A DNA stretch of 64,000 nt from Natronorubrum thiooxidans (GCF_900156475.1 NZ_FTNR01000004.1:186001-250000), one strand, 5' to 3'; counted from the first letter of the stretch, positions 43,380 to 52,850 are shown. Translations and numbers: made by a program. The notes: generated from the letters alone by a model not told the origin.

Positions 43380-44522
43380 TCAGTGACTCCCCTCGATGTC
43401 GACGCCCAGGATCGAATCGACCGTGGCGTGGTCGGTGAGGAGCTGTTCCATCCGGTCGACCGTTTCGACGTTGCGTGTCCGCCCGCTTCGGACGATGTCC
43501 TCCGCGCGCTCGACGGTGGTGAGAGTGTCCGTCTGTACCGAGAGGATCGGCGTTTCGCTCTCCGTCGCCTGTCCGATGATCGTTCCCGACGGCCGGTGGC
43601 CGCCGGTCAAGATGAGACACCGAATGCCGGGGGCCTCGAGCGCAGCCGTGTGGATCTCGGCGCGGTCGCCGCCGGTGATTACGGCGGCATCTTTCGTTCG
43701 GCGGAAGTGACGCAGGGCGCTGTCGCCCCCCATCGCGCCGACGGTGAACCGTTCGATGTAGGCGTCTTGTCCGGCGTCGACGAGCGTCGACGCACCGAGT
43801 TCATCCGCCAGTTCCGCGACGGTCACCCCCGAAAGCGTCCGCTCGCTCGGAAGGACGCCAAAGACCGGGATCCCCTGCCCCTCGAGGAAGGGGACGACGT
43901 CGGTCTCGAGGGGATCGTAGACGGCGTCTGCGATGTCGTTGAAGATGACGCCAGCGAGTCGGTCGCCGAAGGTCTCGGCCGCGGCCACGACGTCGTCGAT
44001 GTCGCTGGGGACCGCGTAGGGGGCGACGAGGACGACGCGGGCATCCAACAGGGCCGCGATGGCAGCGTCAGTGAGGTCGACGATGCCGCCGATGGTGTAC
44101 TCGCCACCGCCCTCGAGAAACAGCCGGTCGGTGCCGTCTGCGAGCGTTTCGAACGCCTCCGAAACGCGCGCTCGTAGCTCCGTCGGGTCCTCGCGGCCGC
44201 GGATGGCCTGCTCGATGAACGTCGGCGAGTAGACGATCGGCTCCAGATCGTGCATCTCCGCCTCGAGATCGAGCAACTCGCGGGCAAGCAGTGGGTCCTC
44301 GTCGAGGGTTTTCCCGACGTTGCTCTGCAGACGGGTCCCTTTCGGTTTCATGTAGCCGACGCTGTCGCCCTCGCCCTGTGCGATACGGGCAAGCGCGAGC
44401 GTGATGGCGGTTTTGCCGGTGCTTTCCTCGAGCGAGCTGACGAGGATGGTGTCGGGGCTGGCGTCGGTCGGTTCGGTGCGCTCGGTGTCGTCGTCAGTTT
44501 CCGTGGGTTCGGTGTCGGTCAT
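43380..44522 (-). CDS. phosphotransacetylase-family (P-loop + DRTGG) protein
   Basis: A 380-residue protein without the catalytic phosphotransacetylase domain. The N-terminal P-loop segment (SLEESTGKTAITLALARIA) resembles dethiobiotin synthetase-like domains. The DRTGG-type domain (about 215-330) includes VGAMGGDSALRHFRRTKDAAVITGGDRAEIH, and TGGHRPSGTIIG. In other organisms this pair of domains sits at the N-terminus of long phosphotransacetylases and regulates them. Its start overlaps the stop of the acd gene by ATGA, so it is translated with the acyl-CoA synthetase, suggesting a regulatory role there. Confidence 0.85.
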   Translation of the reverse strand: MTDTEPTETDDDTERTEPTDASPDTILVSSLEESTGKTAITLALARIAQGEGDSVGYMKPKGTRLQSNVGKTLDEDPLLARELLDLEAEMHDLEPIVYSPTFIEQAIRGREDPTELRARVSEAFETLADGTDRLFLEGGGEYTIGGIVDLTDAAIAALLDARVVLVAPYAVPSDIDDVVAAAETFGDRLAGVIFNDIADAVYDPLETDVVPFLEGQGIPVFGVLPSERTLSGVTVAELADELGASTLVDAGQDAYIERFTVGAMGGDSALRHFRRTKDAAVITGGDRAEIHTAALEAPGIRCLILTGGHRPSGTIIGQATESETPILSVQTDTLTTVERAEDIVRSGRTRNVETVDRMEQLLTDHATVDSILGVDIEGSH

Positions 44523-46615
44523 AGGGTCTCCGTGTCGACGGTAAGTCTGAGGTCGATCGCCTGTACGCCATCGGGGCCGGCCACGAGCGGATTGATGTCG
44601 AGTTCGAGGATCGCCGGGAAATCCGTCACCAGCTGTGAGAGCCGCTGGATGGTCTCGACGATAGCATCGATATCTGCGGGATCGCGCCCGCGAGCGCCGC
44701 GTAACAGCGGCGTCGCCTGAATCTCCTCGACCATCTCGTGGGCCTCGCTCTCGCCAATTGGGGCGACCCGAACCGACGTATCCTCGAGGATCTCGACGAA
44801 GATGCCGCCGAGACCGAACAGGAGAAGCGGGCCGAACTGCGGATCGCGGTTCATTCCGACGATCGTCTCGGTGGCGACGTCAAGGTCGACCAGTTCCTGG
44901 ACCTGCACGCCGAGGATCGTCGCGTCGGGCTGGTAGTTACGCGCTCGAGCGACGAGGTCTTCGTAGGCGTCGTAGACGTCGTCGTCGGCGACGCCGACTT
45001 TCACGCCACCGATATCCGACTTGTGGGAGATGTCGGGGCTGACGATTTTCATGACGACGTCGCCGTCGATCCCAGACGCGACCTCGCATGCCCGCTCCGG
45101 ATCGTCGACGATCTCGCCGTCGGGGGTCGGAATGCCGTAGGCCTCGAGGAGAGCCATCGATTCGACGCCCAGCCGGTTGTCGTCGCGGTCGGCTGCGCGC
45201 GCCAAGATCTCACGGGCGCGCTCGCGGTCGACGTCGAACCGTTCGGGCTCGTCGATCGTCTGTTCGCGAATATCGCGGTACTGAGCCAGCGCGTCGAGGC
45301 CCGAGACCGCACGTGCTGGATCGAAGTAGTTCGGGATCCCGAACTCGCGGAGGACGTCCTCGGCGGCACGGGCCCGCTGTCCTCCCATCAGGGAGGTGAC
45401 GACGGGCGTCTCGTACGCGTCGCGTTTCTCGATTACGGTCTCGGCGAGGGTGTCGTACTCGAGGACGGCCGTCGGCGCGCTGACGACGACCGCGCTGCCG
45501 ACGTTCGGATCGCCGAGTGCGATGTCGAGTGCCTCACCGAAGCGCTCGGCGTCGGCGTCGCCGATGGCGTCGATCGGGTTGTAGACGTTTGCCTCCTCGG
45601 GCATCGCCTCGCGCAGTTCGTCGAGCGTCTCGTCGGTAAAGTCGGCCATCTCGAGGCGCGCGTCGCCGACGGCGTCGGTCGTCAACACGCCGGGGCCGCC
45701 CGCGTTCGTGACGACCGCAACGCCGTTCGAATCGGGTTCAGACAGTCCCGACAGCGCCCGCGCATAGTCGAACAGCTCCTGGACGGAGTTGGCCCGAATC
45801 ACGCCGGCCTGCTCGAGGCCGGCCTCGTAGGCCCGCTCGCTGCCGGCAATCGCGCCCGTGTGTGAGGAGGCGGCCTGTGCGCCGGCGTCAGTGCGGCCGG
45901 ATTTGACGAGCACGATCGGCGTCTCCTCGGCCACCTCGCGGGCCGCCTGGATGAACGCTCCTCCGTCGTCGATCCCCTCGAGATAGCCGATGATGACGTC
46001 CGTGTCAGGGTCATCACCCCACTCACGGACGAAGTCGGTCTCGTCGAGGACGGCCTTGTTGCCAAGCGAGACGACGTCCTGAAAGCCGATCCCCTGCTCG
46101 TTGGCCCAGTCCAGGACGGCCGTGATGAACGCGCCGGACTGGCTCATAAACGAGATCGAGCCCTCGAGGGCGGTTTCGGGGCCAAAAGAGGCGTTCATCT
46201 CGTTCGGTGTCGACATAATCCCGAGACTGTTGGGGCCGACGACGTTGAGGTCGTGTTCGTCGGCGAGCTCGCGCAGTTGGCGCTCGCGTTTGGCTCCCTC
46301 GCTGCCCGTCTCCGAGAAGCCGGCGGTGATGACAACGACGTTTTTCGTCCCGGCCGCGGCGATATCGCGGATCGACTCGATCACGATATCGGGCGGGACG
46401 ACGACGACCGCCAGATCGATCGGCGGCGCACTCGACACAGCTGCATAACACTCGAGCCCGAGGATCTCGTCGCGACTGGGGTTTACCGGCACGACCTCGC
46501 CTACAAAGTCGTCCTGTAGGTTCTCGAGGATCGCGCGGCCGACAGCACCGTCGCGGTCGGTCGCACCGACTACGGCGACGGTCTCGGGATCGAACAACGC
46601 GGATAACCGTCCCAT
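44519..46615 (-). CDS. acd: acetate-CoA ligase (ADP-forming), fused alpha-beta
   Basis: A 698-residue NDP-forming acyl-CoA synthetase with alpha and beta parts fused. It converts acetyl-CoA (or related CoA ester) to acid with ADP phosphorylation, the archaeal route for ATP from acetyl-CoA. The CoA-binding start VAVVGATDRDGAVGRAILENL and the phospho-His segment SSHTGAIAGSERAYEAG are present, then an ATP-grasp region (LVKPDISHKSDIGGVKVGV-like). ATG 46615 is chosen because TATA-like TTTAATTCC (minus strand, about 46638-46647) is 28 nt ahead. The next gene overlaps by ATGA. Confidence 0.92.
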   Translation of the reverse strand: MGRLSALFDPETVAVVGATDRDGAVGRAILENLQDDFVGEVVPVNPSRDEILGLECYAAVSSAPPIDLAVVVVPPDIVIESIRDIAAAGTKNVVVITAGFSETGSEGAKRERQLRELADEHDLNVVGPNSLGIMSTPNEMNASFGPETALEGSISFMSQSGAFITAVLDWANEQGIGFQDVVSLGNKAVLDETDFVREWGDDPDTDVIIGYLEGIDDGGAFIQAAREVAEETPIVLVKSGRTDAGAQAASSHTGAIAGSERAYEAGLEQAGVIRANSVQELFDYARALSGLSEPDSNGVAVVTNAGGPGVLTTDAVGDARLEMADFTDETLDELREAMPEEANVYNPIDAIGDADAERFGEALDIALGDPNVGSAVVVSAPTAVLEYDTLAETVIEKRDAYETPVVTSLMGGQRARAAEDVLREFGIPNYFDPARAVSGLDALAQYRDIREQTIDEPERFDVDRERAREILARAADRDDNRLGVESMALLEAYGIPTPDGEIVDDPERACEVASGIDGDVVMKIVSPDISHKSDIGGVKVGVADDDVYDAYEDLVARARNYQPDATILGVQVQELVDLDVATETIVGMNRDPQFGPLLLFGLGGIFVEILEDTSVRVAPIGESEAHEMVEEIQATPLLRGARGRDPADIDAIVETIQRLSQLVTDFPAILELDINPLVAGPDGVQAIDLRLTVDTETL

Positions 46616-46699
46616 CGCTCGATGAGTCGACCCGAGAGGAATTAAAGGCGTGCCCTGCTCCCACCCATTGGGCACACGTGTGTTCGTTGGACGCTAGTC

Positions 46700-47812
46700 T
46701 CAGTGCATCGTGATCGACGACCCGGTGCGATCCGAGACGGCGATCGCAAGCACGTAGAAGCCGATTGCAACGACGACGATCGAGCCACCGGGTGGGAGAC
46801 TCGCGCCGATCGAGAACGCTAACCCACCGAGGATCGCGGCTTGACCGAACAGGACCGAGAGATACAGCGTTTCACGGAAACTCTGAGAGAGCTGTGACGC
46901 GGTTGCGACCGGGATTACGAGCATCGCCGCGACGAGAATCACGCCCAGAATCTGCATCGCACCGACGACGACCACGGCAGTCATCACAATCAGCAGCGTA
47001 TTGTATCGATCGACATTGAGACGTGCAACACGGGCAGCCTGTTCGTCGAACGTGATGAACAGCAGTTGCTTGTACGTGATGGCGATGACGGCGACGACGG
47101 CCACGCTGAGGACGGCGACCATCTGTGCCCCCTCAGGACTGACGATCGAAAGGCTCCCGAACAGAAAGCCCTCGATGTCGACCGCCATCGAGGCGAAGTC
47201 CCGGCCCCAGCTGATGAGCAACGTCCCGACCGCAAAGCTGCCGCTGAGCATGATCGCGATGGGAACATCGCCGTAGGTGTTCGTCCGTTCGGTCAGCTTC
47301 TGGAGTCCGATCGCACCGAGTGCGCTCACGACGAGCGCGACGAGCAGCAACGAGCCGTCCCAGCCGGTCACGGCGATGAACAACAGCCCAATGGCGACAC
47401 CTGCGAACGCCGTATGGGCGAGCGTCTCGCCGATGAGTGCCATCTGGCGGTGAACCAGATAGGTGCCGACGAGCGGCGCGACGACGCCGATGAGCACGCC
47501 CGTCGCGAGCGCCCGCCACATGAACGGATGCTGGAAAACGTTCGTCCCGAGATAGAAGTCCATCCACTCTCCGACAATTAGAAACTGACCGAACAGCATG
47601 TCCGCAAGCGGGCCGACACCCGTCCAGCCGGGTGCGAACCGAAGCCAGTCGAACAAAATAAAACCAATCATCGCGACCGCGAGCGCAGCCGTCGCGACGA
47701 TGCCGGCGAACTCGAGGCGTTCCCGTTTCGAGCCCGCGACGAACCATCCGAGTCCACCGGTCGCTCGAGCGACCGATTCGCCGTCGTCGGACCGTTTCGT
47801 GTCGAGGCTCAT
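46700..47812 (-). CDS. znuB: zinc/metal ABC transporter permease (ZnuB type)
   Basis: A 370-residue ABC-3 family permease. About eight membrane segments are visible; the signature FMWRALATGVLIGVVAPLVGTYLVHRQMALIGETLAHTAFAGVAIG is typical of ZnuB/MntB permeases. A long N-terminal cytoplasmic stretch precedes the first helix. Its start overlaps the ATPase stop by ATGA, so the cluster order is znuA-znuC-znuB with strict coupling. Zinc is preferred by context (see the His-rich lipoprotein) but manganese cannot be excluded. Confidence 0.9.
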   Translation of the reverse strand: MSLDTKRSDDGESVARATGGLGWFVAGSKRERLEFAGIVATAALAVAMIGFILFDWLRFAPGWTGVGPLADMLFGQFLIVGEWMDFYLGTNVFQHPFMWRALATGVLIGVVAPLVGTYLVHRQMALIGETLAHTAFAGVAIGLLFIAVTGWDGSLLLVALVVSALGAIGLQKLTERTNTYGDVPIAIMLSGSFAVGTLLISWGRDFASMAVDIEGFLFGSLSIVSPEGAQMVAVLSVAVVAVIAITYKQLLFITFDEQAARVARLNVDRYNTLLIVMTAVVVVGAMQILGVILVAAMLVIPVATASQLSQSFRETLYLSVLFGQAAILGGLAFSIGASLPPGGSIVVVAIGFYVLAIAVSDRTGSSITMH

Positions 47813-48708
47813 GAGTGATCGTGCTCGACGACGCCGTGGGCAGCGCCGTAGGCCTCGGCGAGTGCCTCGCTCTCGAGGAACGAGACGGTGTCCCCGTGAT
47901 GGTACAGCTCTTTGTTGATACAGGCGATTTTGTTCACGTGTTTGGTGAGGATATCGATGTCGTGTTCGATGAGAATAATCGAGATTCCTTGTGTGTTGAG
48001 ATCATCAAGCAAGCCGTAGAACTGATCGCGAGACTCGGCGTCGACGCCGACCGTTGGCTCGTCGAGCGCCAGCAGGTCGGCTTCAGAGGCAAGCGCCCGG
48101 GCGATGAACGCTCGCTGGCGCTGGCCGCCCGAGAGCTGGTTGATCTGGCGGTCGGCCAGATCAGCGATATCGACGGTCTCGATGGCCTCGTCGACGATTT
48201 CGTAATCGTTCTCGGACAGCCTCGAATGACCGACGTGTGCAAACCGCCCCATCGTCACCGCTTCGCGGACGGTAATCGGCATCGTTCCGCCCCTGTCGGT
48301 CGATCGCTGGGCAACGTAGCCGATTCGTTCGCCGTCTTCGAACGCCTCGGCCGGTTCGCCGAACAGCTCAATCGAGCCGCTATCGGGCCGCTGTAAGCCG
48401 AGCATGAGATGTAACAGCGTCGTCTTTCCGGAGCCGTTCGGACCGATCAGCCCGAGGAAATCCCCTTGCTCGACCGACATCGAGATGTTCTCGACGGCGG
48501 TCTTTTCGCCGTAGGCAAACGTCACGTCGTCGATGTCGATCACCGGTTTCACTGTGGTCTCGACGGACGTTCGACCGGCACTGTGTTGAGTGCTTCCATC
48601 TGCTGGCTGCTCGCGATCCGTTATCGAACCGACCCGTGAATCGGGCGAACTATCGGCCGAAAGTACTCCCGTAATCGCCCGTCGAACCCCATTCATGTGC
48701 TCACTCAT
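47809..48708 (-). CDS. znuC: zinc/metal ABC transporter ATP-binding protein
   Basis: A 299-residue ABC ATPase. Walker A GPNGSGKTTLL, the Q-loop (IGYVAQRST), LSGGQRQRAFIARAL signature and Walker B LLALDEPTVG are all intact. The ABC domain starts near residue 57; the first 55 residues are a disordered-looking extension, and ATG 48696 is an alternative start that would trim 4 of them. The chosen ATG overlaps the end of znuA by 8 nt. The tail ends with EHDHS. Confidence 0.9.
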   Translation of the reverse strand: MSEHMNGVRRAITGVLSADSSPDSRVGSITDREQPADGSTQHSAGRTSVETTVKPVIDIDDVTFAYGEKTAVENISMSVEQGDFLGLIGPNGSGKTTLLHLMLGLQRPDSGSIELFGEPAEAFEDGERIGYVAQRSTDRGGTMPITVREAVTMGRFAHVGHSRLSENDYEIVDEAIETVDIADLADRQINQLSGGQRQRAFIARALASEADLLALDEPTVGVDAESRDQFYGLLDDLNTQGISIILIEHDIDILTKHVNKIACINKELYHHGDTVSFLESEALAEAYGAAHGVVEHDHS

Positions 48709-50077
48709 CGAGTGCCTGCTGTAAGGAGGGAATGTTGATTTCTCTCATCTGCTCGAGATATCCCCAGTCGCGCTCCTGCCACTCGCGTGTGGTCCCGGAC
48801 ATGGGCGTGATCGGTTCGGCGTTCGTCGCATCGCTTTCCTCGAGCAGCGTCTGTGCCTCGCTCGGGATCTCATCCTGTGACCCAGTTTCGAAGGGATCGT
48901 AGAGGATCGTATTGATGTCGTGAGTCTCGATCACGTCGATCAGATCGGCGACGGCTGACGGCGACATTCGTTCGTTCGGCGAGATTCCTACCGGCGTCCG
49001 GAAGTCGAAACCGTACCGGTGTTCGAGATACTGAAACGAGTCGTGGCCGACGAAGACGGCCACATCGCGCTGGGCAGTCTCGGTGAGTTCTCGAAGCTGG
49101 TCATCGATCGCCGACAGCTGCTCGATGTATGCCGTCGCGTTCTCTCGGTAGGTGTCTTCGTTGTCGGGATCGGTCTCGGTGAGCGCGTCGGCGATCGTCT
49201 CGACGATTCGCTGGGCGAGTACCGGATCGACCCAGACGTGCGGGTCGTGGAACTCGTCTGCCCCCTCCGATAGCTCTTCGACGACGTCAACTCCGAGCGC
49301 TTCCTCGTCGGTCTCGAAGACGACCTCCCCGTCGCGACGAAGTTGGAGGATGACCGCGGTCGATCCGAGGGCCGTGCCATGAAACGCCACGTGATCTCCG
49401 TTCGATTCAATCTCGACGACACCGTCCTCGGCTCCGTCGGCGAGTCGAGCGTCGAGTTGGAACTGCTCGTCTGCTCCCAGCGGGAGGACCCGTCCCTCAG
49501 TGTCCTCGATCACGACTCCGATCGGGACGCTCTCATCGAGCGGAACGTCGGGAATCCCGCCATGCCAATGTTCGATGTGCCAGTAGCCGAGCACCTCGTT
49601 CGATCGAAGATCGACGTGATCGAACTCATCGAGTTGCAGGTCCTCGAGGACGAAGTCGTGGTCCGTGTCGGGTTCCGGAACCGGCTCCGCGTCGAACGGG
49701 AGTAGATACGGCCCTAATCCCTCGAGCCCATCGATCACGGTGACACTGTCATCGTAGTCCCGCTCGAGGTCCGATACGATGTCCTGTGCCCACGAAAACT
49801 CGGGCGTATCGAGATAGACGAACGCCTCACTCGAGGCGATTTCCGGAGCGAGGTTCCCGTCCGGCTCCCAGCCATGGCCCATCTCGCCCGCGTCGATAGG
49901 GTTCTCGAACGCCATCTCATCGCCGCCGACCTGATTGGCCCAGTCCCAGAGCGCAAAGAAGGAAGCATATCCACCTTCCCCGCCTCCGCTGTCGGGACTG
50001 CTTAGACAGCCAGCGAACGCACCCAGTGAGACGGCACCAGCACTACGTTTGAGTACTGACCGCCGTGTCAGATCCAT
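48701..50077 (-). CDS. znuA: metal-binding lipoprotein of zinc ABC transporter with inserted domain
   Basis: A 458-residue substrate-binding lipoprotein, longer than the usual 300-330. A twin-arginine signal (LTRRSVLKR) leads to lipobox FAGC with C24. Candidate metal ligands are H68 (GHGW), H280 (DPHVWVDP), H345 (GHDSF) and D394 (DPFET), the ZnuA pattern. Between about 150 and 265 there is an extra beta-rich region with EHWHGG and GDHVAFHG, which may bind more metal. The AT-rich upstream region (50100-50140, TTATTAACTAAGG) may hold metal-responsive control. Confidence 0.9.
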   Translation of the reverse strand: MDLTRRSVLKRSAGAVSLGAFAGCLSSPDSGGGEGGYASFFALWDWANQVGGDEMAFENPIDAGEMGHGWEPDGNLAPEIASSEAFVYLDTPEFSWAQDIVSDLERDYDDSVTVIDGLEGLGPYLLPFDAEPVPEPDTDHDFVLEDLQLDEFDHVDLRSNEVLGYWHIEHWHGGIPDVPLDESVPIGVVIEDTEGRVLPLGADEQFQLDARLADGAEDGVVEIESNGDHVAFHGTALGSTAVILQLRRDGEVVFETDEEALGVDVVEELSEGADEFHDPHVWVDPVLAQRIVETIADALTETDPDNEDTYRENATAYIEQLSAIDDQLRELTETAQRDVAVFVGHDSFQYLEHRYGFDFRTPVGISPNERMSPSAVADLIDVIETHDINTILYDPFETGSQDEIPSEAQTLLEESDATNAEPITPMSGTTREWQERDWGYLEQMREINIPSLQQALDE

Positions 50078-50239
50078 ATCGGACGGTGGAACCGCGCGAC
50101 TAAAAGTATTATTATTCTAAAAGCCTTAGTTAATAACACGTGGTAGCACGATCGGGTCCGTTGGTAACCGCCCGAGAGACGGGATGGCCGTTGCTCGACA
50201 AGCACCAAATCGGCAAAAACCGTCGTCGAACGCTTCCGA

Positions 50240-50917
50240 TCAGGCGGTGCTGGCGAGTCGAAGCACCGTCGTTCCCTCGTGAATGTCGACAACGTGGTAG
50301 GCTTCGATCCCGTCACAGCCGTCGACACCGGATTCCTCGTGTTCTGTGTGACCGTCGAGCGCCTCGAGTGTCCCTTCGACATCGGTGAAAAAGGCGAAGG
50401 TTCCGTCCTCGTCGCTCTCGAACCCAACGTACCCTTCCTCGCCTTCGATCGTGACCTCGTATGGCTGGTGGGTCTCCGAGATCGTCGGCGCGTCCTCGGC
50501 CGACGAGCCCGCAGTCAGCGACTCGGACTCGTCGTAGTCCATATGGCCGCAAGCATGGTCGATATCGACCCCATGGTCGTCGTGGCCGTCGTCATGGTCG
50601 TCGTGGCCGTCATCATGGTCGTCGTGACCGTCGTCATGGTCGTCGTGGCCGTCATCATGGTCGTCGTGGCCGTCATCATGGTCGTCGTGACCGTCGTTAT
50701 GCTCGTCGTGACCGTCGTTATGATCGTGGCCACCGACTCCTTCCACGAGAAGGGTCATAGTCGACTCTGTCGTTTCGTCACCGTTGCCGCCGTTGTCTTC
50801 ATCGCTGTTGTCTCCGTCGTCGTCGTCACCGAGACAGCCCGCGGCACCAATGAGCGCGATCGAACCGGATGTTGCAAGCAGCTTTCGGCGGGATGTCGAG
50901 TGTGGGTTTGTCGTCAT
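50240..50917 (-). CDS. Tat lipoprotein with Asp-Gly-His metal-binding repeats
   Basis: A 225-residue lipoprotein. STSRRKLLATSG and lipobox GAAGC mark a twin-arginine lipidated signal. A low-complexity acidic linker is followed by seven consecutive 7-residue units of DGHDDHD type (one is DGHDEHN, the last DGHDDHG), then HACGHMDYDESES and a small beta-like C-terminal domain (GYVGFESDEDGTFAFFTDVEG). The His/Asp density suggests zinc or another divalent metal is captured outside the membrane. It is 162 nt upstream of znuA on the same strand, which supports a metal-uptake or storage role. No enzyme motif is seen. Confidence 0.88.
   Translation of the reverse strand: MTTNPHSTSRRKLLATSGSIALIGAAGCLGDDDDGDNSDEDNGGNGDETTESTMTLLVEGVGGHDHNDGHDEHNDGHDDHDDGHDDHDDGHDDHDDGHDDHDDGHDDHDDGHDDHGVDIDHACGHMDYDESESLTAGSSAEDAPTISETHQPYEVTIEGEEGYVGFESDEDGTFAFFTDVEGTLEALDGHTEHEESGVDGCDGIEAYHVVDIHEGTTVLRLASTA
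50570..50716 (-). repeat. seven 21-bp tandem repeats in lipoprotein gene
   Basis: Seven units of 21 bp encode the DGHDDHD repeats. Third-position changes (GGC/GAC, GTC/ATC) vary between units, so the repeats have existed long enough to diverge while the protein is preserved. Confidence 0.85.
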
Positions 50918-51150
50918 GAGGAGTTACCAGCAGTTGCTTATGACTTGTTGGTAATGAACTTGACGATATTATTAACAGGAAACAATGCTATACAGATCAA
51001 TAACAGATACTGGTATAGAAGAAGCGACAGTGACTAACTCGAGCAACTCCGTCGGCCGACGCGACTGCTGACGACTGTCTCATCGATTTCTGATAACACT
51101 GCTACTCTGGATGCTCGCCGCGAGATGGTACCAGTATTCGCACCCGAATC

Positions 51151-51573
51151 TCACCGGAGGGATATATCGAGGCAAATCCCGTCCCGGCGTCGATACGCCG
51201 GCGGCTGTTCGGGATCGTCATCACGGACGACCTCGAAGGCATCGAACCGAACGACGAGCCGCCCCGGTTCGATCGTCGCTCGCAGTATCGGGCCACGACT
51301 CGTGACGACGACGTACGGCGGCGCTGGGACTGGCTGGGCGCGCAACTCATATCCCATCGCCGCGACGACGTCTGCAAGCACCAGTGGGAGCTGCTCGAGC
51401 AGGCCCGTCGCCTCGAGTGCCGACCGAAGCCGCTCGGAAACCGCATCGCTATCGGTGGTCCGGGCGGTGTCCCAGGGCTCGGCGACCTGTTCCGCACAGT
51501 GGGCGATTCCCTCGATGATCGCGGCATGTTCGTCTTCGATCCGTCGTCGAGCGTCTCGTACCGGGCGCGACAC
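51151..51573 (-). CDS. conserved haloarchaeal protein (DUF7988-like)
   Basis: A 140-residue protein starting at GTG 51573. Features are HAAIIEGIAHCAEQVAEPWD, RLRSALEATGLLEQLPLVLADVVAAMG and a strand-rich C-terminus (PPYVVVTSRGPILRATIEPGRLVVRFDAFEV). I associate it with DUF7988 from memory. No signal peptide or catalytic motif is seen. The TATA-like AGCTTAGTAAC (minus strand, 51594-51604) is centred about 26 nt before GTG 51573, supporting that start although it is not ATG. Confidence 0.65.
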   Translation of the reverse strand: MSRPVRDARRRIEDEHAAIIEGIAHCAEQVAEPWDTARTTDSDAVSERLRSALEATGLLEQLPLVLADVVAAMGYELRAQPVPAPPYVVVTSRGPILRATIEPGRLVVRFDAFEVVRDDDPEQPPAYRRRDGICLDISLR

Positions 51574-51666
51574 GACTGTGCGTGCGTGGAGGAGTTACTA
51601 AGCTGTCCCGACTCCATCAGCGAGCGCAATGCCCACCCATCGAGACCATCGCCGTCGGGATCACCG

Positions 51667-52812
51667 TCAGTTTCGTTTGCTGACCGCGATATTGACTGTC
51701 TGGACGCGATTGAGCACCGCTTGCGCGAGCTGTCGCCACGCCGGTTCCTGTCGCGTCTGGACCTCGAGTTCGGTCCGCAACCGTTCGTTTTCGGCCTCGA
51801 GCGTGCTGGTCGTCTCCTCGAGAGCCGTCACTCGGTCCTCGAGACGGGCTCGACGCTCGCGCTGGGCGTGCAGGTCGAGCCGGAGCTTATCGCGTTCGCG
51901 CTCGAGCCTGTCGGCACGCTCGGTGAGGCACTCGCGTGCACGTCGATCGTCGTCGACGAACGGTTCGGTCGCGTCCGACTCGGGCTCGTCGCGTTCGGGC
52001 TCGAGATAGCCGGTTCCGATCGCGTTGACGACGGCACCCGACAGCAGGATCACTCCGCCGAAGTAGAGCCACGTCAGCAACAGGAGGATGGCCCCGACTG
52101 GTCCCGCACCCTCCGAATCGGCGGCAAAACTCACATAGACACGAAAGAGCGACTGAAGTGCCATCCAGCCGACGGCTGCGAGAACGACGCCGGGGAGGAT
52201 CTCCCGCCGAGTGGCATCGACGTCAGGGAAGTAGTAGTACATCGGGTAGAACGCTGCCGTGAGAACGACGACGAGGAGAAGCGACTGCACTACGCCCAGC
52301 CCCGGAATCGACGGCAGGAACGCGAACGCGATGCCCGTGGCGGCTGCCACGACCAGTGCCCCGCCGATCGCACCGAAGACGATCAGCGCATCGCGGAGTT
52401 GTTCGACGAACGAGTTCTCCCCAGTTGTGCCGTAGATCTCCGAAAACGCCGTATCGAGCCCTCGAAAAATCTTCAGCGAGCCCCACAGGAGCACGACGAC
52501 CCCGATCAGTGACGAGCCCGCCGTCGCGGGCGAGTCCTCGATAGCGTCCTCGATCAGCAACTGGCCGCTTTCGGGGAGAAATCCCTCGGTCGTTGCCGTG
52601 ACTTCGGCCGCAAACGTCTCGTCGCCGACGATCGTGACGAGAAAGAACACCAGCACGAGCAACGGCAGTAACGAAATAAACGCCTGATACGCGATACTCG
52701 CGGCCATGAACGGGACGTTCTTTTCCTGGATCCCGCTGACGACCGTCTTTCCGAACGAAACCGCGTCTCGAGCGGCAGTGGACATACGGAAGAAAGCGGA
52801 ACGAACCGTCAT
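51667..52812 (-). CDS. YihY/BrkB-family membrane protein with C-terminal coiled coil
   Basis: A 381-residue membrane protein. The YihY/RNase-BN-like region (PFMAASIAYQAFISLLPLLVLVFFL, then FRGLDTAFSEIYG, PDVDATRREILPGV and YVSFAADSEGAGPVGAILLLLTWLYFGG) has about six membrane segments. Despite the old name these are not nucleases. From about residue 280 the protein turns hydrophilic with a long Arg/Glu coiled coil (ERERDKLRLDLHAQRERRARLEDRV). Met10 (52785) is an alternative start. Its partner is unknown; the coiled coil may couple it to another protein. Confidence 0.85.
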   Translation of the reverse strand: MTVRSAFFRMSTAARDAVSFGKTVVSGIQEKNVPFMAASIAYQAFISLLPLLVLVFFLVTIVGDETFAAEVTATTEGFLPESGQLLIEDAIEDSPATAGSSLIGVVVLLWGSLKIFRGLDTAFSEIYGTTGENSFVEQLRDALIVFGAIGGALVVAAATGIAFAFLPSIPGLGVVQSLLLVVVLTAAFYPMYYYFPDVDATRREILPGVVLAAVGWMALQSLFRVYVSFAADSEGAGPVGAILLLLTWLYFGGVILLSGAVVNAIGTGYLEPERDEPESDATEPFVDDDRRARECLTERADRLERERDKLRLDLHAQRERRARLEDRVTALEETTSTLEAENERLRTELEVQTRQEPAWRQLAQAVLNRVQTVNIAVSKRN

Positions 52813-52850
52813 AGGCCGTCGGCTTGCAGCAACCGTGTCCGTTTCCGTTT

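Noticed and set aside
50550-50735. Regular 21-bp repeats considered as a CRISPR array
   Set aside because: There are no spacers. The units are contiguous and stay in frame, coding for DGHDDHD repeats.
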